Source: Lysobacteraceae bacterium NML93-0793
GTDB taxonomy: Bacteria > Pseudomonadota > Gammaproteobacteria > Xanthomonadales > Xanthomonadaceae
Assembly: GCA_002324875.1 (NCBI GenBank)
Contig: NTJG01000003.1
Span: 62,001-126,000, forward strand
Direction: 5' to 3'
Length of the DNA: 64,000 nt
The notes beneath the pieces are model-generated. The model was not told the DNA's origin and made no database searches. It was given only the letters and a program-made list of their open reading frames with translations. The position numbers were made by a program, and so were the translations under genes. Positions within the stretch are counted from its first letter, which is position 1; the number at the start of each line of letters is the position of its first letter. Shown in pieces: positions 8,019-17,358 of the stretch.

Positions 8019-9626
8019 ATGTCCCGACGCCCCGCCCCCGTCTACGACTACGTCATCGTCGGCGCAGGCTCGGCCGGCTGCGTGCTCGCGCATCGCCTCA
8101 GTGCGGATCCGCACGTGCGCGTGCTGCTGCTCGAAGCCGGCCCGCGCGACTGGCACCCCTTCATCCACATGCCGGCCGGGCTGGCCAAGCTGGTCAAGCA
8201 ACGCCGGATCAACTGGAACTACGACACCGCGCCGCAATCCGCCCTCGACGGACGTCGCCTGTGGTGGCCGCGCGGCCGCGTGCTGGGCGGTTCGAGCTCG
8301 ATCAATGCCATGTGTTACACCCGCGGCGTGCCGGCGGACTACGACGAATGGGCCGCCCTGGGCGCCGACGGCTGGCACTGGGACGCGGTGCTGCCGTACT
8401 TCCTGCGCAGCGAGGGCAATGCACGCGGCGCCGACGCCCTGCACGGGGCCGAGGGCCCGCTGAGCGTGTCCGACCTGCGCCACGTCAATCCGCTCTCGCG
8501 CCTGTTCGTGGAGGCCGGCACCCAGGCCGGCCATCGGGCGAATGCCGACTTCAATGGGCCCGAGCAGCAGGGCGTAGGCCTGTACCAGGTCACCCAGCGC
8601 GACGGCGCCCGCTGCTCCACCGCCGTGGCGTACCTGGACGCGGCCACACGCGCACGGCCCAACCTGACCATCGAGACCGGCGCGCTCGCCAACCGGATCA
8701 CGTTCGAGCGCGGCCGTGCGAGCGGAGTGGTGTATTCGAGTCCGCGCGGCGCCTTCCATCAACCGGCGCTGCGCGAGGTGCTGCTGTGCAGCGGCTCGAT
8801 CAACTCGCCGCAGTTGCTGATGCTGTCCGGCATCGGGCCGGCGGATGCATTGCGCCGGTTGCGAATCCCCGTCGAGCACGACGCGCCGGAGGTCGGCGCC
8901 AACCTGCAGGACCATCTCGACATCTGCACCCTGCACCGCTCGACCCGACGCATCGGCTACGACCGGCTCAGCGATACGGCCGTGGCCTTCGACTACTACC
9001 TGCGTGGCCGGCGCGGCCCGGGCACCAGCAACATCGCCGAGGCCGGCGGGTTCGTGCGGTCCCGCATCGCGCCGGACGCACGCGCCGACATCCAGCTCCA
9101 CTTCGTGCCGGCGATGCTCGACGACCACGGCCGCAACCGCCTCCCGGGCGACGGCTACACGCTGCATGCCTGCGCGCTGCGTCCGCGCAGTCGCGGGCGG
9201 ATCACGCTGGCAAGCAATCGCATCGGCGATGCGCCACACATCGACGCCGGCTATCTCACCGATCCGGACGGGTTCGACTTGAAGACGATGATCGAATGTG
9301 CGCGTGTCTCACGCGACATTCTCGCGCAGCCGGCCTTCGACGCCGTGCGCGGCGCGCCGGTGTTTCCGCCGCGCAGCGATCTGTCGGACGCGGAGCTCGC
9401 GGCGTTCGTCCGCGCCAAGGCGGAATCGGTCTACCACCCGGTCGGCAGCTGCCGCATGGGGCGCGACGCGGCCTCGGTGGTCGATCCGGCGCTGCGGGTG
9501 CGCGGCGTCGACGGCCTGCGCGTGGTCGACGCCTCGGTCATGCCGACCCTGCCGGGCGGCAACACCAACGCGCCGGTGGTGATGATCGCCGAGCGCGCGG
9601 CCGAACTGATCCGCGGCACCTGTTGA
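8019..9626 (+). CDS. GMC family oxidoreductase (choline/alcohol dehydrogenase type)
   Basis: 535 residues, the usual length for FAD-dependent glucose-methanol-choline oxidoreductases. The FAD-binding Rossmann motif GAGSAG lies at about residues 15-20, with LLLEAGP after it. WWPRGRVLGGSSSINAM is GMC signature 1, and CSGSINSPQLLMLSGIGP is signature 2. The catalytic His is in VYHPVGSCRMG and the second active-site residue in LPGGNTNAP. It resembles BetA and AlkJ; no betaine aldehyde dehydrogenase gene is adjacent, so a choline substrate is not supported and a general alcohol substrate is as likely. I chose ATG 8019 because the fold begins right after it. It is convergent with the M48 protease gene. 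Confidence 0.88.
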   Translation: MSRRPAPVYDYVIVGAGSAGCVLAHRLSADPHVRVLLLEAGPRDWHPFIHMPAGLAKLVKQRRINWNYDTAPQSALDGRRLWWPRGRVLGGSSSINAMCYTRGVPADYDEWAALGADGWHWDAVLPYFLRSEGNARGADALHGAEGPLSVSDLRHVNPLSRLFVEAGTQAGHRANADFNGPEQQGVGLYQVTQRDGARCSTAVAYLDAATRARPNLTIETGALANRITFERGRASGVVYSSPRGAFHQPALREVLLCSGSINSPQLLMLSGIGPADALRRLRIPVEHDAPEVGANLQDHLDICTLHRSTRRIGYDRLSDTAVAFDYYLRGRRGPGTSNIAEAGGFVRSRIAPDARADIQLHFVPAMLDDHGRNRLPGDGYTLHACALRPRSRGRITLASNRIGDAPHIDAGYLTDPDGFDLKTMIECARVSRDILAQPAFDAVRGAPVFPPRSDLSDAELAAFVRAKAESVYHPVGSCRMGRDAASVVDPALRVRGVDGLRVVDASVMPTLPGGNTNAPVVMIAERAAELIRGTC

Positions 9627-9650
9627 ACGGACGGCGCCGACAGGTCCGAC

Positions 9651-11543
9651 TCAGCGACGCGGCAACTGCTCGAGGGTCGGCGGCAACGGACAGTGCAGCA
9701 CGCCGCAGATGGTGCGCAGCAGTTCGGATTCGGCCACGCTCACCTGGCCGTCGTGGCTGACCGCGGCGGTGATCGCTTCGACCAGCACCTGCTTGGCCAG
9801 CGGATCGAGCGCGTCGAGCGGCTCCCAGACATCGTCGAGCGCGAGCACGCCGCGCGTCGGCGGCGCGTAGGGAACGTGGTCGCGCGGCAGCACCCGCTGC
9901 ATGCCGGCGAGATAGGCGCGCTGCGCCGCGGCGCGATCGCCGGGGTTGCCGGCCCAGGCGACGACCGACAGCAGGGTCGCGAATTCCTGCTTCACGTTGC
10001 CGGGCTTGCGCCGGCCGAAGCGCGCGTGCCGCGCGGGATCGAGCGCCTCGCGCAGCTGCACGTCGAGCAGCTGGCCCAGGCAGTACTCGAACAGCGAGAC
10101 GTGATCGTCGGCATGGACCATCGCATGGACCGAATCGAGAAAGGCCCCGATCTCCGGACGCGGACGACGGCGCAGCACCGGAAACGCCATCGAGGCCAGC
10201 GGCAGGCGCAGCATCGGATGTAGGTCCAGCAGATGGGTCTGGCGCAGATGCTCGGCTTCGGTGGCGGTTGCGGCGCCCATCCGGCCGACGATCTCCGTCC
10301 GCTGCTTGGCGCGCACGCCGGCATCGGCATCGAACAGAAGCGCCAGCACCAGCGGCATCACCGCATCGCGGTGCGTCGCCACGTCGTGCAGCGCATCGCC
10401 GATCGACATCACCAGGGTATGGGCGCGCTCGTAATCGTCGTCATGCGGCCGGGCCACCTGTGCGGCCACCATCGGCGGCGTCAACGCGAGCGCGGCGCCC
10501 GCCTGCGGCAGTTCGCCCGCCGGCACCAGGCCCAGGGCCACGTCTTCCTGCATGCCGTCGGGTGGTGTCGTCAGCCACCTTGTCTGCAGCTGCGTCAGCT
10601 GCTCGGGCTTGAATCCGGGCTCCAGCGCCTGGATGCGCTGCAACAGCGGCGGGTGGGTCGCGAACAGACCGCTCAGGCCGATGCCGTCGCCGAACAGCAT
10701 GTGCGCGACCTCTTCGGCCTCCTCGCGATGCGCCAGTCTGGAGCCGGATTCCAGCCCCCCGATCTTCTTCAGCGCGCCGGCGATGCCCTGCGTCTGCCGG
10801 GTGAACTGCACGGCGGAGGCGTCGGCCAGCACTTCGCGGCTGCGACTGACGCCCGCCTTGATCATCCGCCCGAAGAACACGCCGAGGCTGCCGACGACGA
10901 TCGCCACCATCGCCAGACCGAACACCGCCAGCGCACCACTGCTGCGCGTGCCGCGCCCGTGCCACAGGATCTTGCGGCCGATGATGCCGATCATCAGGAT
11001 CCCGAACAGCACGCCGACCAGGCGGATGTTGAGCCGCATGTCGCCGTTGAGGATGTGGCTGAACTCGTGCGCGACCACGCCCTGCAGCTCGTCGCGATTG
11101 AGCCGGTCGAGTGTGCCGCGGGTCACGGCAACCACGGCGTCGGACGGCGAATAGCCGGCGGCGAACGCATTGATCGCGTTCTCGTGCTCCAGCACGTAGA
11201 CGCGGGGCACCGGGACACCGGAGGCGATCGCCATCTCCTCGACGACGTTGCGCAACCGGCGCAGGTTCGGATCGGTCGTGTCTTCGGGCACCGGCACGCC
11301 GCCCAGCTGCTGGGCGACCTTGTCGCCGCCCGCGCCCAGCGACGCGATCCGGAACAGCGAGCCCAAGCCGATCACCGCGATCGTGCCCAGCGTCGCGGCG
11401 ACGAGCGCGCCGGGCCTCGGTCCGATGGTCACGAGCACCACGAGATCCACCGCGACCACGATGCCCAGCACCGCCAGCGCGAACAGCACGACGAGGCGCG
11501 TGCTGGCGCGCCGCGCCTGGGCCTGGCGCTCGAAGAAATTCAT
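9651..11543 (-). CDS. M48 family membrane metalloprotease with long C-terminal domain
   Basis: 630 residues. Two N-terminal transmembrane helices (about 17-40 and 47-67) precede a zinc metalloprotease domain with HEFSH at about 159-163 and NAFAAGYSPSDAVVAVTRG just before it. Further hydrophobic segments follow (VLFGILMIGIIGRKILW and ALAVFGLAMVAIVVGSLGVFFG). The protease part resembles HtpX. The extra C-terminal 300 residues, largely helical and without a motif I recognise, roughly double the HtpX length. The gene lies 112 bases downstream of lemA on the same strand, a common pairing in proteobacteria, which suggests a joint role in membrane-protein quality control. ATG 11543 is preferred over a TTG five codons upstream. 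Confidence 0.87.
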   Translation of the reverse strand: MNFFERQAQARRASTRLVVLFALAVLGIVVAVDLVVLVTIGPRPGALVAATLGTIAVIGLGSLFRIASLGAGGDKVAQQLGGVPVPEDTTDPNLRRLRNVVEEMAIASGVPVPRVYVLEHENAINAFAAGYSPSDAVVAVTRGTLDRLNRDELQGVVAHEFSHILNGDMRLNIRLVGVLFGILMIGIIGRKILWHGRGTRSSGALAVFGLAMVAIVVGSLGVFFGRMIKAGVSRSREVLADASAVQFTRQTQGIAGALKKIGGLESGSRLAHREEAEEVAHMLFGDGIGLSGLFATHPPLLQRIQALEPGFKPEQLTQLQTRWLTTPPDGMQEDVALGLVPAGELPQAGAALALTPPMVAAQVARPHDDDYERAHTLVMSIGDALHDVATHRDAVMPLVLALLFDADAGVRAKQRTEIVGRMGAATATEAEHLRQTHLLDLHPMLRLPLASMAFPVLRRRPRPEIGAFLDSVHAMVHADDHVSLFEYCLGQLLDVQLREALDPARHARFGRRKPGNVKQEFATLLSVVAWAGNPGDRAAAQRAYLAGMQRVLPRDHVPYAPPTRGVLALDDVWEPLDALDPLAKQVLVEAITAAVSHDGQVSVAESELLRTICGVLHCPLPPTLEQLPRR

Positions 11544-11655
11544 GTCGTGACCGGGCAACCGAGACCGGGCGCGCCGCAGCGCCCGGGCCTGCCGTACGCA
11601 GGGTCGGCGCGAGCGGTCCGCACGTGGCGGACACCGCCCGCCGTGCGCCCGGTCC

Positions 11656-12258
11656 TCAGAACGTCACCTTCGGCGCTTCGCGCACCTCGGCACGATCGGC
11701 GGGGATGTCGAGCAATGCGGCTTCCTTGAAGTTGAACATGCCCGCGACCACGCTCGAGGGAAACACCTCGCGGCGGTTGTTGTAGGCCATCACGGAATCG
11801 TTGTAGGCCTGGCGCGCGAATGCCACCCGGTTTTCGGTGCTGGTCAGCTCTTCGGTGAGCTGCATCATGTTCTGGCTGGCCTTGAGATCCGGATAGGCCT
11901 CCGACACCGCCAGCAGCCGGCCGAGCGCGCTGTTGAGCATGCCCTGCGACTGCGCCAGCTGGGCCATCGCCGCCGGATCACCCGGATCGGCCTTGGCCGC
12001 CGACAGCCCGGCCTGCGCCATGGTGCGCGCCTGGGTCACGGCCTCGAGCGTCTCGCGCTCGTGGGTCATGTAGCCCTTGACCGTCTCGACCAGATTGGGA
12101 ATCAGGTCGAAGCGCCGCTGCAGCTGCACGTCGATCTGCGCGAATGCATTCTTGAAGGCGTTCCGCGCGGTGATCAGGCCGTTGTAGATCCCTACTGCCC
12201 ACAGCGCGAGCGCAACCGCGATTCCCACAAAAACCAGCAGGATCAGAAAGCTACCCAT
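11656..12258 (-). CDS. lemA: LemA family protein
   Basis: 200 residues. A single N-terminal transmembrane helix (LILLVFVGIAVALALWAVGIYN) is followed by the LemA coiled-coil domain. Its hallmarks are LITARNAFKNAFAQIDVQLQRR, DLIPNLVETVKGYM and AYPDLKASQNMMQLTEELTSTENRVAFARQAYND. LemA proteins are membrane-anchored with the helical domain outside the cytoplasm; their biochemical role is unsettled. AGGGGAAG sits correctly in front of ATG 12258. It is the first gene of a probable two-gene unit with the M48 protease and is divergent from the beta-lactamase-fold gene. Confidence 0.92.
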   Translation of the reverse strand: MGSFLILLVFVGIAVALALWAVGIYNGLITARNAFKNAFAQIDVQLQRRFDLIPNLVETVKGYMTHERETLEAVTQARTMAQAGLSAAKADPGDPAAMAQLAQSQGMLNSALGRLLAVSEAYPDLKASQNMMQLTEELTSTENRVAFARQAYNDSVMAYNNRREVFPSSVVAGMFNFKEAALLDIPADRAEVREAPKVTF

Positions 12259-12342
12259 CAAACTTCCCCTTGTTCATGCAGAACGCGAATGAGGCGTTAT
12301 CATCGCCCCCATCCGCCAGAGCATACGCAGGGGGCAGGCCTG

Positions 12343-13779
12343 ATGAAAAGCCGACACGCGACGCGCCGGCATCTCGCCCGGCTCGGTCTGATCGGATTGT
12401 TGCTGCCTGCGGCATTGGGTTCGGCCGCGCAGAGCCCGGTGGCGCAGACGCCCGTCGACAGCGAAGACATCGACGCCGACGTCGCCGAACTGCACGCCGT
12501 GGTGCCGTTGAACGAGCGTCCCGCAGTCGTCAGCCGCGAGGACGCGGTCAAGCCGCAGCCGCTGATGCCGGTCAAGCAGGCGCTTCCCCTCGCCGCCGGA
12601 TTCGACGTGCGCCTGTTCGAAGCGATGGCCCAGGATCTGGTCGCCAACCAGCGCGTGCCGGGACTGGCGATGGCCATCGTGCACAACGGCGAGGTGCTCA
12701 GCGCGCGCGGTTACGGCATCACCGACGTGCGCTCCGCCGAGCCCGTCGATGGCCACACCGTCTTCCGCCTCGCCTCGCTGTCGAAGGCCTTTGCCGGCAC
12801 CGTGACCGGCATGCTGGTGTCGGAAGGCGCACTGCGCTGGGACAGCCACGTCGTCGACTACATGCCGTCGCTGCGCTTCTCCGATCCGCTCGCCGCCCAG
12901 CAACTCACCGTCGCCGACGTGCTCAGCCATCGTGTGGGGCTGGGCCGCAACACCTACGATCGCGACATCGAGCGCAATGCCGATTACCACGATCTCGTCC
13001 AGCGCCTGTCCGCTGCGCCGATGACCTGCCAGCCCGGCAACTGCTACGCCTACCAGAACGTCGCCTTCAGCCTGATCGGCGATGTCGTGTTCGCGACATC
13101 CGGCCAGTTCTTCAGCGAGGCGGTCTCGCGTCGCATCTTCAAGCCGCTGGGCATGAACGACGCGAGCTATGGTCTCGACGGTATCCAGGCGAGCGCGCGC
13201 TGGGCCAAGCCGCATGTGCGCGCCGGCGGCGGCTGGACGTCGCTGATGCCCAAGCCCACCTACTACCGGCTGGCTCCGGCGGCGGGCGTCAACGCGAGCA
13301 TCCAGGACATGGCGCAGTGGATGATCGCGCAGACCGGCCACCGTCCCGACGTGTTGCCCGCGCCACTGTTGGCCACCCTGCAGGCGCCGATCGTCGGCAC
13401 ACCGCCGGAGATGCGCAATTCGTCGTGGCGGCGCGACCGTCTCAACGCTGCGGGTTACGGGCTGGGCTGGCGGGTGTTCGACTATTCCGGCCATCGCGTG
13501 GTCTTCCACGGCGGCGCGGTCCAGGGCTACCGGGGCCTGATGGCGATGATGCCCGAGCGTGACCTCGGCATCGTGGTGCTGTGGAACAGCGAGAGCAGTC
13601 TGCCGTCCGGCCTCATGCCCACGATCCTGGATCGGGCGATCGGTCTGCCGCCGCAGCGCTGGCTCGACGTGGATCCCAACATCGAAGTTCTGCACGCTGC
13701 ACGCCAGCAGCATTCCGCGCCCGCCGCCGGCGAGCGCAGCGGCACCGTCTCGACCCGCGCCGCCGCCACGCCGCACTGA
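12343..13779 (+). CDS. Secreted serine beta-lactamase-fold hydrolase (class C / CubicO type)
   Basis: 478 residues. A signal peptide (HLARLGLIGLLLPAALGSAAQ) leads into a linker of some 60 residues, then the beta-lactamase/DD-peptidase fold. The nucleophile motif SLSK is at 145-148, the second motif YQN at about 237-239, and a third-motif equivalent HGG lies near residue 390. This pattern fits class C beta-lactamase-related esterases and peptidases (CubicO, EstB, PBP4*). The K-T-G triad of true AmpC enzymes is replaced by HGG, so a hydrolase other than an antibiotic-resistance enzyme is more likely. The ATG is at 12343; the frame is open further upstream, where it overlaps the lemA gene. Confidence 0.82.
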   Translation: MKSRHATRRHLARLGLIGLLLPAALGSAAQSPVAQTPVDSEDIDADVAELHAVVPLNERPAVVSREDAVKPQPLMPVKQALPLAAGFDVRLFEAMAQDLVANQRVPGLAMAIVHNGEVLSARGYGITDVRSAEPVDGHTVFRLASLSKAFAGTVTGMLVSEGALRWDSHVVDYMPSLRFSDPLAAQQLTVADVLSHRVGLGRNTYDRDIERNADYHDLVQRLSAAPMTCQPGNCYAYQNVAFSLIGDVVFATSGQFFSEAVSRRIFKPLGMNDASYGLDGIQASARWAKPHVRAGGGWTSLMPKPTYYRLAPAAGVNASIQDMAQWMIAQTGHRPDVLPAPLLATLQAPIVGTPPEMRNSSWRRDRLNAAGYGLGWRVFDYSGHRVVFHGGAVQGYRGLMAMMPERDLGIVVLWNSESSLPSGLMPTILDRAIGLPPQRWLDVDPNIEVLHAARQQHSAPAAGERSGTVSTRAAATPH

Positions 13780-13827
13780 TCCGGCGCCGCCTGCCGGCGT
13801 GCAGCCCGCAGGCATTCTTCACAGCAT

Positions 13828-13866
13828 AAAAAAACTCCTCCTCCGCCTGGGCACGCGGAGGAAGAG
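13828..13866 (-). terminator. Intrinsic terminator of the histone-like gene
   Basis: On the minus strand, CTCTTCCTCCGC pairs with GCGGAGGAGGAG (one mismatch) across an 8-base loop, followed by seven T. It starts 26 bases beyond the histone-like stop codon. Confidence 0.85.
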
Positions 13867-13891
13867 CTTCGGTCGAGCAGAGTGCTGCGGA

Positions 13892-14407
13892 TCAGATCAG
13901 CGGCGTCGGCGTCGTCGGAATCACGACAGGCGCAGCGGCCTTCTTCGCGCGACGGGCCGGGGCCTTCTTCGAAGCGGCCTTCTTGGCGGCGGGCTTCTTG
14001 GTGGCGGCTTTCTTCGCGGTCTTCTTGGCGGCCGGCTTCTTGGCGGCCTTCTTGGCGGTCGACTTCTTGGCCGTGGCCTTCTTCGCCGTCTTCTTGGTGG
14101 CTGCCTTCTTGGTCGACTTCTTGGTGGCAGTCTTCTTGGCGGCCTTCTTCGCAGTCTTCTTGACAGCCTTCTTCGCGGTCTTCTTGGTTGCCGCCTTCTT
14201 GGTGGTCTTCTTCGCGACCTTCTTCTTGGCGACCTTCTTGGTGGCAGCCTTCTTCGTCGGACGCTTGGTCGCCTTCGCAACCTTCTTGGCGACCTTCTTC
14301 ACGGCCTTCTTGACGCGGCTCGCAACCTTCTTGGCAGTGGACTTCTTCGCGGTCTTCTTGGTCGCCTTCTTGGCGGGGGCTTTCTTCGCAGCTTTCTTCG
14401 TGGCCAT
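13892..14407 (-). CDS. Lysine/alanine-rich histone H1-like DNA-binding protein
   Basis: 171 residues made almost entirely of Lys, Ala, Thr and Pro in degenerate AAKK, TKK and PAKK units, like the C-terminal tail of eukaryotic H1 and the bacterial AlgP/HctA/BpH1 proteins. Only a short non-repetitive tail (VVIPTTPTPLI) is present. Such proteins bind DNA or RNA without sequence specificity and compact the nucleoid. GAGGAGAG precedes the ATG at good distance. A strong promoter-like sequence lies about 330 bases upstream on the same strand and a clear terminator follows. The internal repeats make the length prone to expansion and contraction. Confidence 0.85.
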   Translation of the reverse strand: MATKKAAKKAPAKKATKKTAKKSTAKKVASRVKKAVKKVAKKVAKATKRPTKKAATKKVAKKKVAKKTTKKAATKKTAKKAVKKTAKKAAKKTATKKSTKKAATKKTAKKATAKKSTAKKAAKKPAAKKTAKKAATKKPAAKKAASKKAPARRAKKAAAPVVIPTTPTPLI

Positions 14408-14737
14408 GTGATGGCTCTCCTCGTCAGTGGACTTGCTTGTACAACGGCCCAGTTCTCAAGCAGCGCGCGGGAGTCGGACCCGCGTGCAACCGCCGGCGCG
14501 CATCGCGCATCGGAACGGATTCGGAGGGAGAGTCGTCGGGCACACGACGGGATCCCGGTGATACGAAAACATCCGCGCCACTCGCTCGGCGCGGATGTCG
14601 AATTCGGTGTCGGACTTCTTCGGCGGTGACGCTGCCCGCATCCACCTTGTGATGTTCCTGGCGGAGTTCCGGTGTGTACTGCGCGTTGTTGTCGTGGTTC
14701 GACTCACTCGTTTGGCGGCAGACGTCTGTTGCCGCGA

Positions 14738-14766
14738 AACCTAATCACGGTTTTTTCCACTGTCAA
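14738..14766 (-). promoter_or_regulatory. Sigma-70 promoter for the histone-like gene leader
   Basis: On the minus strand a perfect -35 TTGACA (14761-14766), a 17-base spacer and the -10 TAGGTT (14738-14743) are present. An A-run (14780-14788) upstream could act as an UP element. Transcription would start near 14731, giving a leader of roughly 320 bases before the histone-like ATG at 14407. Confidence 0.65.
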
Positions 14767-15181
14767 CAGGTCGCTGCGGTTTTTTTTTGCAGCCTCTTCG
14801 ACCGCTGCGCCCGGCGACGTGCGCACGGCGACGTGATCACGACGGGCGACGCATTTCGCGCGTGCTCGGACAGCACACCGCGCATCGACGCGAGAGGGAA
14901 AAACAAGTGGTATTCGACGACGCGCAATTGTCGGCCGCATTTCGATCGACACGATCGACGCACGACGCAGTGACGACGACACGCGCGTCACCCGACCTGC
15001 CCGCTGGTGAATGCAGATGCGTACATCCATCCGCTTTTGCGCGACTGCACGATGGGTTTGCGCGGAAATGCGCGGACGATCCGGCGGTGTCGAACGTCGT
15101 TCCGGCACGACGATGCGCCGCGAACGCATGCCGCGCACCCTCGAATCATGACGATGGACACGACCGCCGATCGAGACGGCA

Positions 15182-15217
15182 CAAACGAAACCGGCGCGCT
15201 TCTTTCGAAGCGCGCCG
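15182..15217 (-). terminator. Intrinsic terminator after gcvH
   Basis: Perfect 11-bp stem CGGCGCGCTTC with a 4-base loop, followed on the minus strand by the T-rich GTTTCGTTTG. It lies 36 bases past the gcvH stop. Confidence 0.8.
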
Positions 15218-15252
15218 GGCGTACATCGCACGACTGCGGACGAAGCGGGGAC

Positions 15253-15648
15253 TCAGTCCTCGTCACCCTCGAGCAGCTCGGCGTAGTCGTCGGGTGCGAG
15301 CAGCTCGTTGAGCTGGTCCGGATCGTCGATCTGGATCACGAACAGCCAGCCTTCGCCGTAGGCGTCTTCGTTGATCGTCTCCGGCTTGTCGGAGAGTGCG
15401 GCGTTGACCGCGGCGATCGTGCCCGACACCGGCGCATAGACATCGGATGCGGCCTTGACCGACTCGACGACCGCGACGCCGTTGCCGGCCTCGACACTGT
15501 CGCCCACCGCGGGCAGTTCGACATAGACCAGGTCGCCGAGCAGTCCCTGCGCGTGATCCGAAATGCCGACGGTGACCTTGCCGTCGCCTTCGATGCGGAC
15601 CCATTCGTGGGACTTCAGGAACTTCAGGTCACCAGGGATTTCGCTCAT
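15253..15648 (-). CDS. gcvH: Glycine cleavage system H protein
   Basis: 131 residues, typical length. This is the lipoyl carrier of the glycine cleavage complex, shuttling the aminomethyl group from the P protein to the T protein. The lipoylation site is Lys65 in [14 protein letters not shown], in the usual beta-hairpin. [12 protein letters not shown] near the N-terminus and [12 protein letters not shown] near the C-terminus are family signatures. It follows gcvT by 70 bases on the same strand and ends at a strong terminator. The P protein gene is not nearby. Confidence 0.97.
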   Translation of the reverse strand: MSEIPGDLKFLKSHEWVRIEGDGKVTVGISDHAQGLLGDLVYVELPAVGDSVEAGNGVAVVESVKAASDVYAPVSGTIAAVNAALSDKPETINEDAYGEGWLFVIQIDDPDQLNELLAPDDYAELLEGDED

Positions 15649-15718
15649 GGTCGGCTCCGGGAAACAGATGCGGTCGGGGAAGTGGCGCTAGTGTAACGAC
15701 GAAGATGCGGCGCGCGCA

Positions 15719-16816
15719 TCAGATGCCGTCGGCCGGACGGCCGTTGCGGACGAACGGGAACTTCACCACGCGCACCGGCACCTGCCGGCCACGGATGTCG
15801 ACACTGACCTCGCCCGGCTCGCCCGCCGGCACGCGGGCGAATGCGATGGCCTTGCCGATCGTCGGCGAGAAGGTGCCCGACAGGATTTCGCCGGTGCCGT
15901 TGGCCGTGGTGACGGTCTGGCCGTGGCGCAACACGCCCTTGTCGTCCATCACCAGACCGATCATCTGTCGCGGCGCGGCCGTGCTGTGGGCTTCGAGCAG
16001 CGTGCGTCCGTTGAAGGCGCGGCCTTCGTCGAGCGCCACCGTCCATCCGAGCGCGGCTTCGAACGGCGACACGGTTTCGTCCATGTCCTGGCCGTAGAGC
16101 GCCAGGCCCGCCTCGAGACGCAGGGTGTCACGCGCGCCGAGCCCGGCCGGCGCGACGCCCGCGTCGCGCAACGCATCCCACAACGCGACGGCGTGCGATT
16201 CGTCCACGACGATCTCGAATCCGTCCTCACCGGTGTAGCCGGTGCGCGCGACGAACAAGGTGCCGAACGGCGTGTCGTCGAGCGTGGCGGCGGCGAAGCG
16301 TCCGAGCTTGCCGACGACGTGCGCATCGGCCTCACCCAGCACCGACGCGGTCTTCTCGCGGGCCTTGGGCCCCTGTACGGCGATCATCGCCAGCTCCGGA
16401 CGCTCGGTGACCTCGACGTCGAAACCGGCCGCTTGCGCCTGGATCCATGCCAGATCCTTTTCGCGCGTGGCGGCGTTGACCACCAGACGGAACCAGTCGT
16501 CGGCCATGAAGTAGACGATCAGATCGTCGACGATGCCGCCTTCGGGCGTCAGCATGCAGGTGTAGAGCGCCTTGCCCGGCAGCTTGAGCTTGTCGACCGA
16601 GTTGGCCACCAGCTGGCGCAGGAACTGGCGTGTGCCGCTGCCGCGCAGATCGACGACGGTCATGTGGCTGACGTCGAACATGCCGGCGTCGCGGCGGACT
16701 TGGTGATGTTCCTCGATCTGCGAGCCGTAGTTGAGCGGCATGTCCCAGCCGCCGAAATCGACCATGCGCGCGCCGAGCGCACGATGTGCCGCGTTGAGGA
16801 TGGTCTTCTGGGTCAT
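15719..16816 (-). CDS. gcvT: Aminomethyltransferase, glycine cleavage T protein
   Basis: 365 residues. It transfers the methylene group from the H-protein-bound aminomethyl moiety to tetrahydrofolate, releasing ammonia. Recognisable blocks are [26 protein letters not shown] near the start, [13 protein letters not shown], and [12 protein letters not shown] in the folate-binding region, with [18 protein letters not shown] after it. I took ATG 16816 because homology starts exactly there (MTQKTILN); the open frame continues upstream without protein-like sequence. It is probably co-transcribed with gcvH. Confidence 0.96.
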   Translation of the reverse strand: MTQKTILNAAHRALGARMVDFGGWDMPLNYGSQIEEHHQVRRDAGMFDVSHMTVVDLRGSGTRQFLRQLVANSVDKLKLPGKALYTCMLTPEGGIVDDLIVYFMADDWFRLVVNAATREKDLAWIQAQAAGFDVEVTERPELAMIAVQGPKAREKTASVLGEADAHVVGKLGRFAAATLDDTPFGTLFVARTGYTGEDGFEIVVDESHAVALWDALRDAGVAPAGLGARDTLRLEAGLALYGQDMDETVSPFEAALGWTVALDEGRAFNGRTLLEAHSTAAPRQMIGLVMDDKGVLRHGQTVTTANGTGEILSGTFSPTIGKAIAFARVPAGEPGEVSVDIRGRQVPVRVVKFPFVRNGRPADGI

Positions 16817-16916
16817 GGACAGCCGGCTCGTCTGCGGAAAGCCGGCATTATCGCAGTTCGTCGCGGCGCATCGCGCCGGTGATGCCCGTGTCCGGCGCAA
16901 CGCGCCCGACGCGCGC

Positions 16917-17357
16917 TCAGGCGGCGTCGACGTGGAGGTTGACCCCGTCGGTGCCGACGATGCGCACCGACGTGCCCGCAGCCAGATCCGGCCCTTCGAC
17001 GATCCAGAACGCATCGCCGATCTTCACCCGGCCACGGCCGGCGACGATGGCCTGCTCGAGCGTCACCACCCGGCCCACGTGCTGGGACGCGCGCCGATTC
17101 AACGTGGGGTGATCGCTGACGCGCTCGCGCCCGCGGAACCAGCGCCGGTAGACGAGGATGGCGACGAAGCTCAGGCCGACGAACAGCGCGACCTGCGCCA
17201 GGATCGACAGGCCGGGAGCGACCAGCACGATCAGGAAGACGGCCGCGGCGGCGAACCCCATCCACAGCATGAAGGCACCGGGCACCAGGGTCTCGGCCGC
17301 CATCAGCAGCAGCGCGAGCGCGCCCCAGCTCACGACATCCCAACGCAGCCAGTCCAT
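16917..17357 (-). CDS. NfeD family membrane protein
   Basis: 146 residues. Two to three transmembrane helices in the first 70 residues ([22 protein letters not shown] and [35 protein letters not shown]) are followed by the small soluble OB-fold domain typical of short NfeD proteins ([29 protein letters not shown]). It starts one base after the stop of the upstream SPFH gene. The pair is a conserved operon in which NfeD partners an SPFH scaffold protein. Confidence 0.9.
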   Translation of the reverse strand: MDWLRWDVVSWGALALLLMAAETLVPGAFMLWMGFAAAAVFLIVLVAPGLSILAQVALFVGLSFVAILVYRRWFRGRERVSDHPTLNRRASQHVGRVVTLEQAIVAGRGRVKIGDAFWIVEGPDLAAGTSVRIVGTDGVNLHVDAA

Positions 17358-17358
17358 G

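Larger units (their letters stand above)
14408..15252. other. 845-base stretch without a confident gene
   Basis: This gap between the histone-like gene and gcvH holds a consensus-like minus-strand promoter (14738-14766), a long leader to the histone-like gene, an A/T tract at 14779-14788 and the gcvH terminator (15182-15217). The leader contains two adjacent protein-like stretches in different minus-strand frames (see findings). I see no convincing gene in 14790-15180. Confidence 0.5.

Noticed and set aside
6707-9760. Open frame of about 1,000 codons on the plus strand across the transporter and GMC genes
   Set aside because: It overlaps two well-supported genes, is rich in Arg, His and Gln, and shows no domain. 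It is a high-GC shadow frame.
12343-13779. Calling the secreted hydrolase a true AmpC beta-lactamase
   Set aside because: The SxxK and YxN motifs fit, but the third motif reads HGG instead of KTG and there is a long N-terminal linker, so an esterase or peptidase is as likely.
13892-14407. Dense short repeats considered as a CRISPR array or satellite
   Set aside because: The repeats are degenerate codons of a Lys/Ala-rich protein with a ribosome site, promoter and terminator; there are no spacers.
14704-15231. 175-codon minus-strand frame between the histone-like gene and gcvH
   Set aside because: The sequence is Arg/Val-rich without motifs and spans the promoter, the A/T tract and the gcvH terminator.
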